18,589 nt of DNA from Thermoleophilia bacterium (GTDB taxonomy: Bacteria; Actinomycetota; Thermoleophilia; Gaiellales; F1-60-MAGs149), in contig JAEMTW010000013.1 in the NCBI GenBank assembly GCA_016462095.1, positions 1 to 18,589 on the forward strand. The letters run 5' to 3'. This document shows, one piece after another, positions 1 through 6,841 of the stretch. The position numbers and the translations under genes are program-made. Positions within the stretch are counted from its first letter, which is position 1. Every line of letters begins with the position of its first letter. The notes beneath the pieces were generated by a model. It was not told the DNA's origin. It ran no database searches and saw only the letters and a list, made by a program, of their open reading frames with translations.

Positions 1-1233
1 CTCCATGCCCGTCTCTCCCTGCAGTTCGGCAAACTCGCCGACCAACGTCGAGGCAAGGTCGGCCTTGGCCAGACGCGCAGCCTCGAGGCCATGCGCGCGA
101 TCGTCACCCGCAATGTCGGCACCATCTGCAACCGCCGCCACAAGCGCCTCGAGGCGTGCCGTGCGGTCGGCCAACGTGCCGAGGCGCTGGTGATAAGTGA
201 TGCGATCGAGCTCGGCCGCCATCGCTTCGATGCCGCGGGCCCGATCTTTCGCGAGCGAAAAGACAGCATCGTCGAGGCGACCAGCGAGCACGCGCTCATT
301 GCCAGCGCGCACCATCTCGTCGGCCTCTGGGTGAGAGTTGACGACGGTCAAGAAGACGGGTCGCAACAGGCCCGTCGAGCCGCGCAACGGCAGATACCGC
401 TGATGCGACTGCATCGCCGTCACCAGCACGCGCTCTGGCAGCTCGAGGTAGCGCTCGTGGATCGACCCGTCGATGACGCGCGGCCACTCGACGAGATAGA
501 CCACCTCGTTGAGCACGCGGCCGGGATCATCCCAGGTTGCGTCGTGCACGTTCGCCAGCGATGTCAGCAGCGTCTCGATGATTTCGCGGCGATCCCCTGT
601 GCGAGCACCAACGCCGGCGCCGCCAAGATCGGAGACGTAGTCATCGACCTTGGCAAGTTCGAGCTCGGGTTGCAACAGACGATGGCCACGCGTTAGACGA
701 CCACTCTGCACGCCCTGCACCTCGGCCGGCAAAACGGTAGCGCCATGCAGCACGACGAGCGTGCGAATCGGTCGCGAGAAGCGCAACGTCCCCGTGCCCC
801 AACGCATGTTCTTCGGCATCTGCAGGCCCTCGATCAGCCCATCGACGAGCGCCTGCGCATGGGTGGCGAGCGGCTCGGCAACGACCGAAACGGTTGCGGT
901 GAGCAGGCCGTCTCGCACCTCGAGCTGGTCAGGTGTCAGCCCGTGTTTACGCGCAAACCCCTCTGCCGCCTTCGACCACGAACCATCGTCGTTGCGGGCT
1001 GCCTTCTCGGGCGGCCCGGTCTGAACGCTGGTCTCGGCAGGCGCCTCGCTCGGCACGCCCTCAGCGATCACCGCGATCCGGCGTGGCGTCACAAAGACCT
1101 CGACGGAGGTCGGCGTCAAGCGACGCTCCGTCAGCAGACGCTCGATTGTCAGACCCGCCTCGCGCTCGGCGACGCGGCAGGCGTTCGCGGGTAGTTCCTC
1201 ACAACCGAGCTCGATCAGCAGCGGAGCCGTCAC
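1..1233 (-). CDS. glyS: Glycyl-tRNA synthetase beta subunit (5' part; cut by window edge)
   Basis: Beta subunit of the tetrameric (alpha2beta2) glycyl-tRNA synthetase, which charges tRNA-Gly in the cytoplasm; the beta chain carries most of the tRNA-binding parts. The visible 411 codons start with a GTG and a family-typical opening ([12 protein letters not shown]). Further family blocks follow: [29 protein letters not shown] and, at the cut end, [17 protein letters not shown]. About 60% of a usual 690-residue chain is present; the HD-like and C-terminal anticodon-binding parts lie outside. The GTG start overlaps the glyQ stop in a GTGA, so the two subunits are translationally coupled, as expected for a fixed stoichiometry. 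The reading frame is open throughout, with no frameshift. Identification is firm. Confidence 0.96.
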   Translation of the reverse strand, partial: MTAPLLIELGCEELPANACRVAEREAGLTIERLLTERRLTPTSVEVFVTPRRIAVIAEGVPSEAPAETSVQTGPPEKAARNDDGSWSKAAEGFARKHGLTPDQLEVRDGLLTATVSVVAEPLATHAQALVDGLIEGLQMPKNMRWGTGTLRFSRPIRTLVVLHGATVLPAEVQGVQSGRLTRGHRLLQPELELAKVDDYVSDLGGAGVGARTGDRREIIETLLTSLANVHDATWDDPGRVLNEVVYLVEWPRVIDGSIHERYLELPERVLVTAMQSHQRYLPLRGSTGLLRPVFLTVVNSHPEADEMVRAGNERVLAGRLDDAVFSLAKDRARGIEAMAAELDRITYHQRLGTLADRTARLEALVAAVADGADIAGDDRAHGLEAARLAKADLASTLVGEFAELQGETGME

Positions 1234-2096
1234 GACAACTCCAACCCGAGGTAGGCGTGGGCGACGGCACGAGCCAAGGCACGCACGCGCCCGATGTAGG
1301 CGACGCGTTCAGTCACCGAAATCGCACCACGCGCATCGAGCAGGTTGAAGGCATGCGAGCACTTCAAGACCTGGTCGTAGGCCGGGATCGGGAGTGCAGC
1401 CTCGAGGCAACGGCCGCACTCCGCCTCGTGATGATCGAAGGCTCGCACGAGGCCCGCGACATCCGCGACCTCGAAGTTGTACGCCGACCATTCGCGCTCG
1501 CCACGCGCATGCACATCCGCATAGGAGAGGCCCGGCGCCCACGTCAGATCCCAACACGAATCGACACCCTGGAGATACATGGCAAGCCGCTCGAGGCCAT
1601 ACGTCAACTCCACCGAGATTGGATCGCAATCGATCCCCCCAGCCTGCTGGAAGTAGGTGAACTGCGTCACCTCCATCCCGTCAAGCCAGACCTCCCAACC
1701 GGTACCCCAGGCGCCCAGCGTCGGCGCCTCCCAGTTGTCCTCGACGAAGCGCACGTCGTGCGCGGCTGCGTCGATGCCAATGGCAGCGAGTGAGCGCAAA
1801 TACGACTCCTGAATCGCATCGGGCGAGGGCTTGATCAGAACCTGAAATTGATAGTAGTGCTGCAACCGATACGGATTCTCGGCATAGCGACCATCGGTCG
1901 GCCGAATCGAGGGCTCAACGTACGCCGTCGCCCACGGATCGGGCCCCAGACAGCGCAGCAGCGTCGCGGGATTCATCGTGCCAGCACCAACTTCTGTGTG
2001 GTACGGCTGGACGATCGCGCAGCCTTCGGCAGCCCAAAAAGCCTGCAGGCGCAGGATCAGATCCTGAAACGTGAGTGGAGTCGCATCGGTCTGCAC
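1230..2096 (-). CDS. glyQ: Glycyl-tRNA synthetase alpha subunit
   Basis: Catalytic class II subunit of alpha2beta2 glycyl-tRNA synthetase, 288 aa, the usual length. It shows the very conserved blocks [14 protein letters not shown] near the N-terminus, [34 protein letters not shown] with the motif 2 region, and [18 protein letters not shown]. The start is GTG at 2096. No Shine-Dalgarno sequence is present, but a TAGCCT hexamer ends 7 nt upstream, so the message may be leaderless. It is first in a glyQ-glyS pair, with a 4-nt GTGA overlap into glyS. It is divergent from the sugar dehydrogenase across 67 bp. The two-subunit enzyme separates this organism from actinobacteria such as mycobacteria that use the single-chain GlyRS. 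Confidence 0.97.
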   Translation of the reverse strand: MQTDATPLTFQDLILRLQAFWAAEGCAIVQPYHTEVGAGTMNPATLLRCLGPDPWATAYVEPSIRPTDGRYAENPYRLQHYYQFQVLIKPSPDAIQESYLRSLAAIGIDAAAHDVRFVEDNWEAPTLGAWGTGWEVWLDGMEVTQFTYFQQAGGIDCDPISVELTYGLERLAMYLQGVDSCWDLTWAPGLSYADVHARGEREWSAYNFEVADVAGLVRAFDHHEAECGRCLEAALPIPAYDQVLKCSHAFNLLDARGAISVTERVAYIGRVRALARAVAHAYLGLELS

Positions 2097-2102
2097 AGGC
2101 GA

Positions 2103-2108
2103 AGGCTA
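2103..2108 (-). promoter_or_regulatory. Putative -10 element of glyQ (leaderless type)
   Basis: On the minus strand the hexamer TAGCCT (TANNNT pattern) is followed by 6 nt and then the glyQ GTG. There is no purine-rich ribosome binding site between them. This spacing is what is known for leaderless transcripts in actinobacteria and Deinococcus. No convincing -35 box is seen in the GC-rich sequence upstream. The assignment is an inference from spacing alone. Confidence 0.4.
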
Positions 2109-2151
2109 CCCACTTCCCCCCGCTGGATGCCCCGCCCGGGGAAAACGCGGA

Positions 2152-2157
2152 TACCCT
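2152..2157 (+). promoter_or_regulatory. Putative -10 element of the PQQ-type dehydrogenase gene
   Basis: TACCCT (TANNNT) is followed by 6 nt and then GTG at 2164, the same spacing as on the opposite strand for glyQ. There is no Shine-Dalgarno sequence in the 6-nt spacer, so a leaderless message is plausible. Between the two hexamers lies a GC-rich stretch with a short palindromic part (CCCC-GCCC-GGGG near 2130-2141). Confidence 0.38.
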
Positions 2158-2163
2158 GAGAGC

Positions 2164-3261
2164 GTGTTTCGCCCCGTCCTAACCTTCACCATTGCCGCCG
2201 TGGCATTCGGCGCCATCACCGGTTCGACTGCTCAGGCGCTCTCACTTACGACCATCGCGACGAAGGTCACCTCCCCCACTGCTCTGACGTTTCGTCCCGA
2301 TAACCAATGGCCCGTCGTGACACAGCGCAACGGGTTGGTGGTCGCAATCGCCAAGGGCAAGGTCAACGTCCTCGCCAACCTGACCGACCGCGTCGGCCAA
2401 CAGGGCGGCGAGCGCGGCCTACTCGGAATCGCGTATAGCCCGCTCTATAAGGACAACGGCTTCGTCTTTGTCAACTACACCGATGCGGCCGGCGACACCC
2501 AGATCGTGCGCTTTCGCAAAGGCAAGTATGGGCATTTTCTGAAGGGCTCCGCAACGACGCTTCTGTCGATTCGCCAGCCGTATGCCAATCACAATGGCGG
2601 CCAGCTCGCGTTCGGACCCGACGGTTTTCTCTACGTTGGGATTGGCGACGGCGGCTCTGGTGGCGACCCCGGCAACCGGGCCCAAAACCCCAACACGCTG
2701 CTCGGCAAGATCCTCCGGATCGACGTCAATGCCGGCACCCCGTATGCGATCCCGTCGACCAACCCGTTTGCCGATGGCACGCTCGGACAGGCGCCTGTCT
2801 GGGCGATGGGCGTACGCAACCCGGGCTTCTCGTTCGACACGCGCACAGGGAGCATGTGGATCATCGATCCCAGCCAAGGCTCGGACGAAGAGGTGGACTG
2901 GATCCCGAACCCCGCACCGCCGCTTCCGAACCTCGGCTGGCGCGCCTTTGACGGTACGAAGCCCTACACGCCACAGCCACTCGCCGGTACGGTCATCAAA
3001 CCAGTCACGTCCTATGGCACGGCCTATGGCTGCAACCCCGTGGGCGGGGTGGTCTATCGAGGCAAGACGATTCGGAAGCTGCGGAGCAACTACGTCTTCG
3101 GCGATAGCTGTAGCGGCCGAATCTGGTCGATTCTGCGCAAGGATGCAAAGCTCGTCGACACCGGTCTACACGTACCTAACCTGGCTGCCATCGGCCAAGA
3201 CCCTGCCGGCGAACTCTGGCTGATCAGCCAGCAGGGCCAGCTCTCGACGATTACGCCGTAA
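2164..3261 (+). CDS. Exported PQQ-dependent sugar (sorbosone/glucose) dehydrogenase family protein
   Basis: A six-bladed beta-propeller dehydrogenase of the soluble glucose/aldose dehydrogenase family (GSDH/sorbosone dehydrogenase, also related to the HHIP propeller). Such proteins oxidise sugars outside the membrane with pyrroloquinoline quinone. Starting at GTG 2164 gives 365 aa, with a hydrophobic signal peptide and an AQA cleavage site near residue 25. Visible signatures are ERGLLGIAYSP (about 83-93), the catalytic-histidine block NHNGGQLAFGPDG (His143), YVGIGDGGSGGDPGNRAQ, LLGKILRIDV, MGVRNPG and YVFGDSCSGRIWSI. The frame stays open upstream to 2071, but that stretch would bury the signal peptide. 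It is the only plus-strand gene here, and its stop overlaps the recO stop tail-to-tail by 11 bp. No PQQ biosynthesis genes are in the window. The substrate cannot be told from sequence. Confidence 0.85.
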   Translation: MFRPVLTFTIAAVAFGAITGSTAQALSLTTIATKVTSPTALTFRPDNQWPVVTQRNGLVVAIAKGKVNVLANLTDRVGQQGGERGLLGIAYSPLYKDNGFVFVNYTDAAGDTQIVRFRKGKYGHFLKGSATTLLSIRQPYANHNGGQLAFGPDGFLYVGIGDGGSGGDPGNRAQNPNTLLGKILRIDVNAGTPYAIPSTNPFADGTLGQAPVWAMGVRNPGFSFDTRTGSMWIIDPSQGSDEEVDWIPNPAPPLPNLGWRAFDGTKPYTPQPLAGTVIKPVTSYGTAYGCNPVGGVVYRGKTIRKLRSNYVFGDSCSGRIWSILRKDAKLVDTGLHVPNLAAIGQDPAGELWLISQQGQLSTITP

Positions 3262-3985
3262 CGCCCTGGCCAAGCAGGGCAAGTCGCACGCCGCCGTGGT
3301 GCTCGGCGGTCTCGCGGCAGACACGGGCAATGGCCGCGCGAGCGACGGGAGCGGGCGTCGTCACGACACCAAGTGGCTCGGCGAGTAACTGGGCCGCAGC
3401 ACTCGCCGCGATCGGATCGAGCGGGCTGCCACTGCCACACGACGCACAGAATGCACAGCCAGCCGCCGCGTCATAGACAGCGACCGGCGCTCCGCACGCC
3501 ACGCAGGCAGCGACCTCTGGGCGCCAGCCTGCAAGCGCCAGCAGCTTCAAGACAAAGCCGAGCGTGATCGTGTCGGCACCGCCACGAACGTCGTCGCCAA
3601 GCGGCTCCGTGAGCGCCTCGAGATACCGCTGCAGGCCGCGGTAGAGGCGCTCATCAGGCTCGGGCTCAGGAAACAGCCGCACGATCGCCTCGATGCCGCC
3701 CGTCGCAGCAAGCGCACGGATCGGATCCCGACGCAACTCATCGCCAGACCACAAGACGTCGGCCCCGGTGATCGTCGAGAGATCGCTCTTGCCTGGCTGC
3801 ACAATCGCATCGATCCGGGTCAATGGCTCGAGCCGCGCGCCCATCTTGCCCGTCGTCTTGCGGGCTCCCTTTGCGATCACGTTGACCCGACCAAAACCCG
3901 GTGTCAGGAGGTGTACGACGCGATCGGCCTCGCCCGTACGAAACGACCGTAGGACAATTGCCTCGGTCGCGTACGCGCCGGCCAC
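3251..3985 (-). CDS. recO: DNA repair protein RecO
   Basis: Recombination mediator of the RecFOR pathway: it loads RecA on SSB-coated single strands and anneals complementary strands. From GTG 3985 the product is 244 aa, normal for the family. The N-terminal OB-fold begins with ATEAIVLRSFRTGEADRVVH. A basic segment (KGARKTTGKMG) follows. A zinc site is seen as C161xxC164 and C177xxC180xxC183 (CVACG ... CAFCASC). The frame is open 30 codons upstream of this start, but that part overlaps the glutaredoxin gene and has no family similarity. An AGGA lies 11 nt upstream. It follows glutaredoxin by 7 nt in the same direction. The 3' end overlaps the convergent dehydrogenase gene by 11 bp. Confidence 0.93.
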   Translation of the reverse strand: MAGAYATEAIVLRSFRTGEADRVVHLLTPGFGRVNVIAKGARKTTGKMGARLEPLTRIDAIVQPGKSDLSTITGADVLWSGDELRRDPIRALAATGGIEAIVRLFPEPEPDERLYRGLQRYLEALTEPLGDDVRGGADTITLGFVLKLLALAGWRPEVAACVACGAPVAVYDAAAGCAFCASCGSGSPLDPIAASAAAQLLAEPLGVVTTPAPVARAAIARVCRETAEHHGGVRLALLGQGVTA

Positions 3986-3992
3986 CGCGAGA

Positions 3993-4247
3993 TTAGTCCT
4001 GGACGAGCGCGAGCAGCTCGCCGTTGCGATCAAGCGCAGTGATCTCGTCAAACCCACCAACGGGCTCACCATCAACCATGATCTGCGGCACCGTCATCCG
4101 CCCCGTCATCTCGACGAGCTTCTCACGGAAACCAGGCACGCGATCGACGTTGATTTCCTCAAACGGAATCTCGCGCGAGGTCAGCAACGCCTTCGCGCGC
4201 GTGCAGAAGGGACACCAATCAGCGGAGTACACAATGACGTTTTTCAC
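3993..4247 (-). CDS. Glutaredoxin (GrxC-type)
   Basis: Small thiol-disulfide oxidoreductase of 84 aa with a thioredoxin fold. Seen in the sequence are the redox motif C12-P-F-C15 after VIVYSADW, the cis-proline motif TVP (52-54), and the GGFDE glutathione-binding turn (64-68). The start is GTG at 4247, overlapping the fpg stop codon in a GTGA, so it is coupled to fpg translation. Longer in-frame starts would lie inside fpg. CPFC with TVP fits dithiol glutaredoxins; many actinobacteria use such proteins as mycoredoxin-like partners of mycothiol rather than of glutathione, but the sequence does not decide this. Confidence 0.9.
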   Translation of the reverse strand: MKNVIVYSADWCPFCTRAKALLTSREIPFEEINVDRVPGFREKLVEMTGRMTVPQIMVDGEPVGGFDEITALDRNGELLALVQD

Positions 4248-5110
4248 ATCTGTTTCAACGTCCGTTTTGGTCGCTGCATTCCCGACCGCCGTGGCTTCGG
4301 TTGGCACGTCAGACAGACGTGCGTGCCGCGCCCGGCACAGCGCGTTTTGATGATCTCGGATCCACAGATAACGCACGGCTCGCCGTCGCGCCCATAGACG
4401 CGAAAGCGCTCTTGCATCGAGCCGTAACCGCCCTCGGGATCGCGAAAATCGCTAATCGAAGCACCCTGTGCACGGATGCCCTCTTCGAGTGCCTCACGCA
4501 CGGTCGCGGCGAGTCGGTCGAGCTGTGGCTGGCGCAGTCGCCCGGCGGGTGTGTCGGGATGAATACAGGCCGCGTGCAGCGCCTCGTCAGCGTAGATATT
4601 GCCGACACCAGCCACCAGACGTTGGTCGAGGAGCAGCGCTTTGACGGGCGCTCGGCGGCCAGCGAAGGCAGCCTTCAGTATCGCGCCGTCAAACTCGCTG
4701 TCGATCGGCTCAGGTCCGAGTCGAGTGGCAAGGTAGGCAGCCGCTTCGTCGTTCGTCAGCAGGTTCCACGTCCCAAAGCGACGCGCGTCTGCGTAGGCGA
4801 CCAGGGTGGCGTCCGAGAAGGCCAGCACGGCACGCGTGTACTTCGGCTCACCATCCGCACAGAGCAGCCAATTGCCGGTCATCCGGAGGTGAGAAACCAA
4901 CGTCTCCTCACCATCGAGCCGGAACAGCAGATACTTGCCACGCCGATCGATCGCGAGGATCGTGCGGCCCGCCAGACGCTCTTCGACGCGTCGCGCGTCG
5001 TCGCCTCCCACGAGTTTCGCGTCACGCACCTCGACGTACGTCAGGCGACGCCCGGCCACGTGAGGCTCGAGGCGACGACGGACGGTCTCGACCTCAGGCA
5101 GCTCCGGCAT
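4244..5110 (-). CDS. fpg: Formamidopyrimidine-DNA glycosylase (MutM)
   Basis: Bifunctional glycosylase/AP lyase that removes 8-oxoguanine and formamidopyrimidines. The 288-aa product begins MPELPEVETVRR; after Met removal Pro2 is the catalytic nucleophile and Glu3 the helper. Lys59 (in RRGKYLLF) is the conserved beta-delta lysine, and HLRMTG (74-79) and RRFGTW are family blocks. The helix-two-turn-helix is represented by DQRLVAGVGNIYADE. The C-terminal zinc finger has C246xxC249 and C266xxC269 around GRGTHVC. A basic tail of about 18 residues follows the finger, a little longer than usual. The start codon is fixed by the need for Pro2. It lies 23 bp after the DUF2283 gene and overlaps glutaredoxin by 4 nt, forming a small oxidative-damage group. 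Confidence 0.97.
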   Translation of the reverse strand: MPELPEVETVRRRLEPHVAGRRLTYVEVRDAKLVGGDDARRVEERLAGRTILAIDRRGKYLLFRLDGEETLVSHLRMTGNWLLCADGEPKYTRAVLAFSDATLVAYADARRFGTWNLLTNDEAAAYLATRLGPEPIDSEFDGAILKAAFAGRRAPVKALLLDQRLVAGVGNIYADEALHAACIHPDTPAGRLRQPQLDRLAATVREALEEGIRAQGASISDFRDPEGGYGSMQERFRVYGRDGEPCVICGSEIIKTRCAGRGTHVCLTCQPKPRRSGMQRPKRTLKQM

Positions 5111-5120
5111 GCCTGCAGCC

Positions 5121-5136
5121 TAGACGGCGTCGTCTA
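5121..5136. repeat. Short hairpin between the DUF2283 gene and fpg
   Basis: TAGACG and CGTCTA form a 6-bp stem around a 4-nt loop. On the minus strand it starts in the stop codon of the DUF2283 gene, 10 nt before the fpg ATG. No T-run follows, so it is not a typical intrinsic terminator. It could partly reduce read-through or translation into fpg. It could also be chance. Confidence 0.25.
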
Positions 5137-5403
5137 CGGGCCGGGCTTAGCCGTCGAAATCGCCGCTCGAATTTCGGGTACGAGCATCTCAATTCCATAT
5201 TCTGCGGCGACGGCGTCTAAGTCGAACTTGGACCGGTCAAGTACCTCGATCCCAAGCACTCGCTCGTCGGCGTCCAGATCAATCACGGCAACTGTCGGCT
5301 CGATCGTTTCGCACTGCTCAATCTCGCCCGCTGCAATCGTGATCATCAGGATTTCACCTGGCGCCGTGTATGCACTAATCGTCATAGTTTGATCGTACTT
5401 CAT
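5134..5403 (-). CDS. DUF2283 family small protein (putative antitoxin)
   Basis: An 89-aa protein resembling the DUF2283 family: it opens MKYDQTMTISAY and has the core VAVIDLDADERVLGIEVLDRS, the family's D-x-D-x-x-x-x-(L/V)-x-G-I-E-(I/V)-L-D pattern. An acidic C-terminal half could neutralise a basic partner. ATG 5403 overlaps the stop codon of the upstream DUF4258 gene in an ATGA, so the two are coupled. The frame extends 14 codons further upstream, but inside the partner gene. Base composition is visibly less GC-rich than in the flanking housekeeping genes, which suggests acquisition. The family match is good. The antitoxin role is inferred from the pairing only. Confidence 0.75.
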   Translation of the reverse strand: MKYDQTMTISAYTAPGEILMITIAAGEIEQCETIEPTVAVIDLDADERVLGIEVLDRSKFDLDAVAAEYGIEMLVPEIRAAISTAKPGP

Positions 5404-5660
5404 CGCGTCGGTCGTCTCCTTTCTCGCAGAGTGGATTTCCACCACGTGGTGAAGACCAAGACGCCATCGTCACGCTGCGCCCAGATCACGTGCAATACGC
5501 GATCCCCAAAACGGCGCTGCGAATGCCAGCGCTCATTCCAGAGCCCCGGATTAAGGAGTGTCTCTTTGTCCGCCTCACGCATGACCATTGCAACGGCTTC
5601 TCGAGGCACACGACGCTCACTGCGGCGGAATTGAGCGTGCTGCGTGTATTCGTCGGGCAC
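5400..5660 (-). CDS. DUF4258 family small protein (putative toxin)
   Basis: An 86-aa basic protein with the DUF4258 layout: N-terminal EYTQHAQFRRSERRVPREAV (family: T-x-H-A-x-x-R-x-x-x-R-x-(I/V)-x-x-E-x-V), then a central variable part, then FGDRVLHVIWAQRDDGVLVFTTWWKS (family: L-x-V-(I/V) ... V-V-T-x-Y/W). DUF4258 proteins resemble RelE/BrnT-like folds and are often paired with small partners. The GTG at 5660 is chosen because family similarity starts right after it; no strong ribosome binding site is seen, and upstream in-frame starts remain possible. It is followed by DUF2283 with a 4-nt overlap and lies 82 bp after xerD. An actual toxin activity is not shown by the sequence. Confidence 0.7.
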   Translation of the reverse strand: MPDEYTQHAQFRRSERRVPREAVAMVMREADKETLLNPGLWNERWHSQRRFGDRVLHVIWAQRDDGVLVFTTWWKSTLRERRRPTR

Positions 5661-5742
5661 CTGCCTAGTGTTGCCGGGCTCACTCCGAACCAGCACGCGT
5701 GCAGTCGCGCGCGCAACGAGCGATCTCACACCGCGAGTGCGC

Positions 5743-6633
5743 CTATGTTGACCGAGCGCGCGGGTGGGCTGCCAAGAATGTGTCGCGCAGATGTGTACCT
5801 GCGACGTGCGTGTAGATTGCCGTCGTCGCGATGCGTTGATGGCCAAGCAGTTCCTGGACGGTGCGCAGATCGCAGCCACCCTCGACGAGGTGGGTCGCGA
5901 ACGCGTGACGGAGCGCATGCGGACCAACCCACTCCGGCAAACCAAGCGGCTCGGCATGGCGGCGGACGATCAGAAAGACACCGCGGCGCGTGATGCGGCC
6001 ACCGCGATTATTGACGATCAAGGCGTCCACGTCTTGTCGCGCGCCGAGATGGGTCCGACTGCGAGCGAGGTAGCGCTCGACCGCACGCACGGCCTGGCCG
6101 CCGCACGGCACGACGCGCTCGCGACCACCTTTGCCGAGCACGCGGACGAGCCCGAGTTCTCCATCGAGGTCGCCGGGACGCAGGCCGCAGAGTTCCGAGA
6201 CGCGCAGTCCCGCCCCGTAGAGCAGTTCGAGGACGGCGCGGTCGCGGAGGCCAAGCGGCGTGGTGTCGGGATGCTCGACCAGTGCGATCGTCTGCTCGCT
6301 CGTCAGCGCATGCGGTGGTGCCTGCGGGGCGCGGGGCAACGGCACATCGCGCACCCCGGCCGTACGCGCTCCCTCACGCGTGCGGTGACGCAGCAGCGAG
6401 CGCGCTGCTGCCAGTCGACGCCGCACCGTGGCCGGTGCCAGTCCGCGTTCCTGCAAGGCCAACGAATAGGGCTCGAGATCGACGCCCGTGACCGCGTCGA
6501 GATCCAAATCGTTTGCCGTCAGAAAGACCTGCAGATCGGCGAGATCCGTGCGATAGGCCGTGATCGTATGCGGCGAGGCGTCGCGCTCGAGCTGCAACGC
6601 CTCGAGAAAATCGCTGATCCGCGGATCCTGCAT
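5743..6633 (-). CDS. xerD: Site-specific tyrosine recombinase XerD
   Basis: Xer recombinase that resolves chromosome dimers at dif together with a partner Xer protein. From ATG 6633 it has 296 aa, as expected. The N-terminal SAM-like core-binding domain (about 1-90) includes SPHTITAYRTDLADL. The catalytic domain carries the full set Arg144 (GAGLRVSEL), Lys168 (GKGGRER), His239-x-x-Arg242 (PHALRHAFATHL), His265 (LGHQRIATT) and Tyr274. An ATG at 6645 and a longer frame to 6717 are possible, but those upstream codons come from the repeat-rich non-coding stretch. No start has a clear Shine-Dalgarno sequence. The recN-pyrG-xerD neighbourhood and domain fit point to XerD rather than a phage integrase. 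Confidence 0.92.
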   Translation of the reverse strand: MQDPRISDFLEALQLERDASPHTITAYRTDLADLQVFLTANDLDLDAVTGVDLEPYSLALQERGLAPATVRRRLAAARSLLRHRTREGARTAGVRDVPLPRAPQAPPHALTSEQTIALVEHPDTTPLGLRDRAVLELLYGAGLRVSELCGLRPGDLDGELGLVRVLGKGGRERVVPCGGQAVRAVERYLARSRTHLGARQDVDALIVNNRGGRITRRGVFLIVRRHAEPLGLPEWVGPHALRHAFATHLVEGGCDLRTVQELLGHQRIATTAIYTHVAGTHLRDTFLAAHPRARST

Positions 6634-6705
6634 ACGGTCGTGCATAACGGGGAAGTTCGCGGACGCAGCTGCGCGTCCTGCTCCACGCTCCAAGGCCCAA
6701 AACCC

Positions 6706-6725
6706 AAAGTCCAACAAAGTCCAAC
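6706..6725. repeat. Tandem direct repeat of a 10-mer, two copies
   Basis: The decamer AAAGTCCAAC occurs twice head-to-tail at 6706-6715 and 6716-6725. It sits in an A/C-rich tract that reads as runs of G and T on the other strand. It directly adjoins the CAACGTTG palindrome and the large inverted repeat. Its role is unknown; it may belong to the same repeat element. Confidence 0.8.
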
Positions 6726-6728
6726 GTT

Positions 6729-6838
6729 GATCAGCTTCCTAATGGGGTCAGACCCTTTTAGGAAGTTAGAGGCCGGTGGGTTGCTCGGCTAGTTGATCTG
6801 ACTTCCTAAAAGGGTCTGACCCCATTAGGAAGCTGATC
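6729..6838. repeat. REPIN-like element: perfect 38-bp inverted arms, each a nested palindrome
   Basis: Arm 6729-6766 is the exact reverse complement of arm 6801-6838, separated by 34 bp. Each arm is itself an imperfect palindrome: CTTCCTAA ... TTAGGAAG outside, GGGTC-A-GACCC in the middle. Two REP-type hairpins in opposite orientation is the layout of a REP doublet or REPIN. Three more bases plus one G-U pair can extend the stem inward (6767-6770 with 6797-6800). The element begins 3 nt beyond the ald stop codon, so it forms the ald 3' untranslated region. It could act as a transcript-end stabiliser or weak terminator, though no T-run follows. No REP-associated transposase is in the window. 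Confidence 0.9.
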
Positions 6839-6841
6839 GAC

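Larger units (their letters stand above)
6634..6841. other. Intergenic region between ald and xerD, repeat-rich
   Basis: The only non-coding stretch of note, about 208 bp. From left to right it holds a hairpin at 6661-6678 (GGACGC, 6-nt loop, GCGTCC), an A/C-rich tract at about 6690-6725 with a 10-bp tandem repeat, a CAACGTTG palindrome at 6722-6729, and the long inverted repeat 6729-6838. No convincing -35/-10 pair for xerD was found, and no open frame here looks like a protein. Confidence 0.8.

Noticed and set aside
2071..2163. Longer N-terminus for the sugar dehydrogenase
   Set aside because: It would run across the glyQ start and put 31 mostly Gly/Pro/Cys-containing residues before a good signal peptide; GTG 2164 fits better.
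4301..5392. 363-codon plus-strand frame over fpg and the DUF2283 gene
   Set aside because: Antisense shadow of fpg; no recognisable domain and no promoter or ribosome binding site that would support it.
6634..6717. N-terminal extension of XerD (28 extra residues from 6717)
   Set aside because: The extra residues derive from the repeat-rich tract and the 6661-6678 hairpin, and XerD of normal length begins at about 6633.
5764..6792. 342-codon plus-strand frame across xerD and into the inverted repeat
   Set aside because: Antisense to a recombinase with a complete catalytic set; no similarity to anything recognised.
6729..6838. Classical intrinsic terminator for ald
   Set aside because: The hairpin potential is strong, but no T-run follows on the minus strand, and the nested double-palindrome layout fits a REP-type element better. 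Some effect on transcript ends remains possible.
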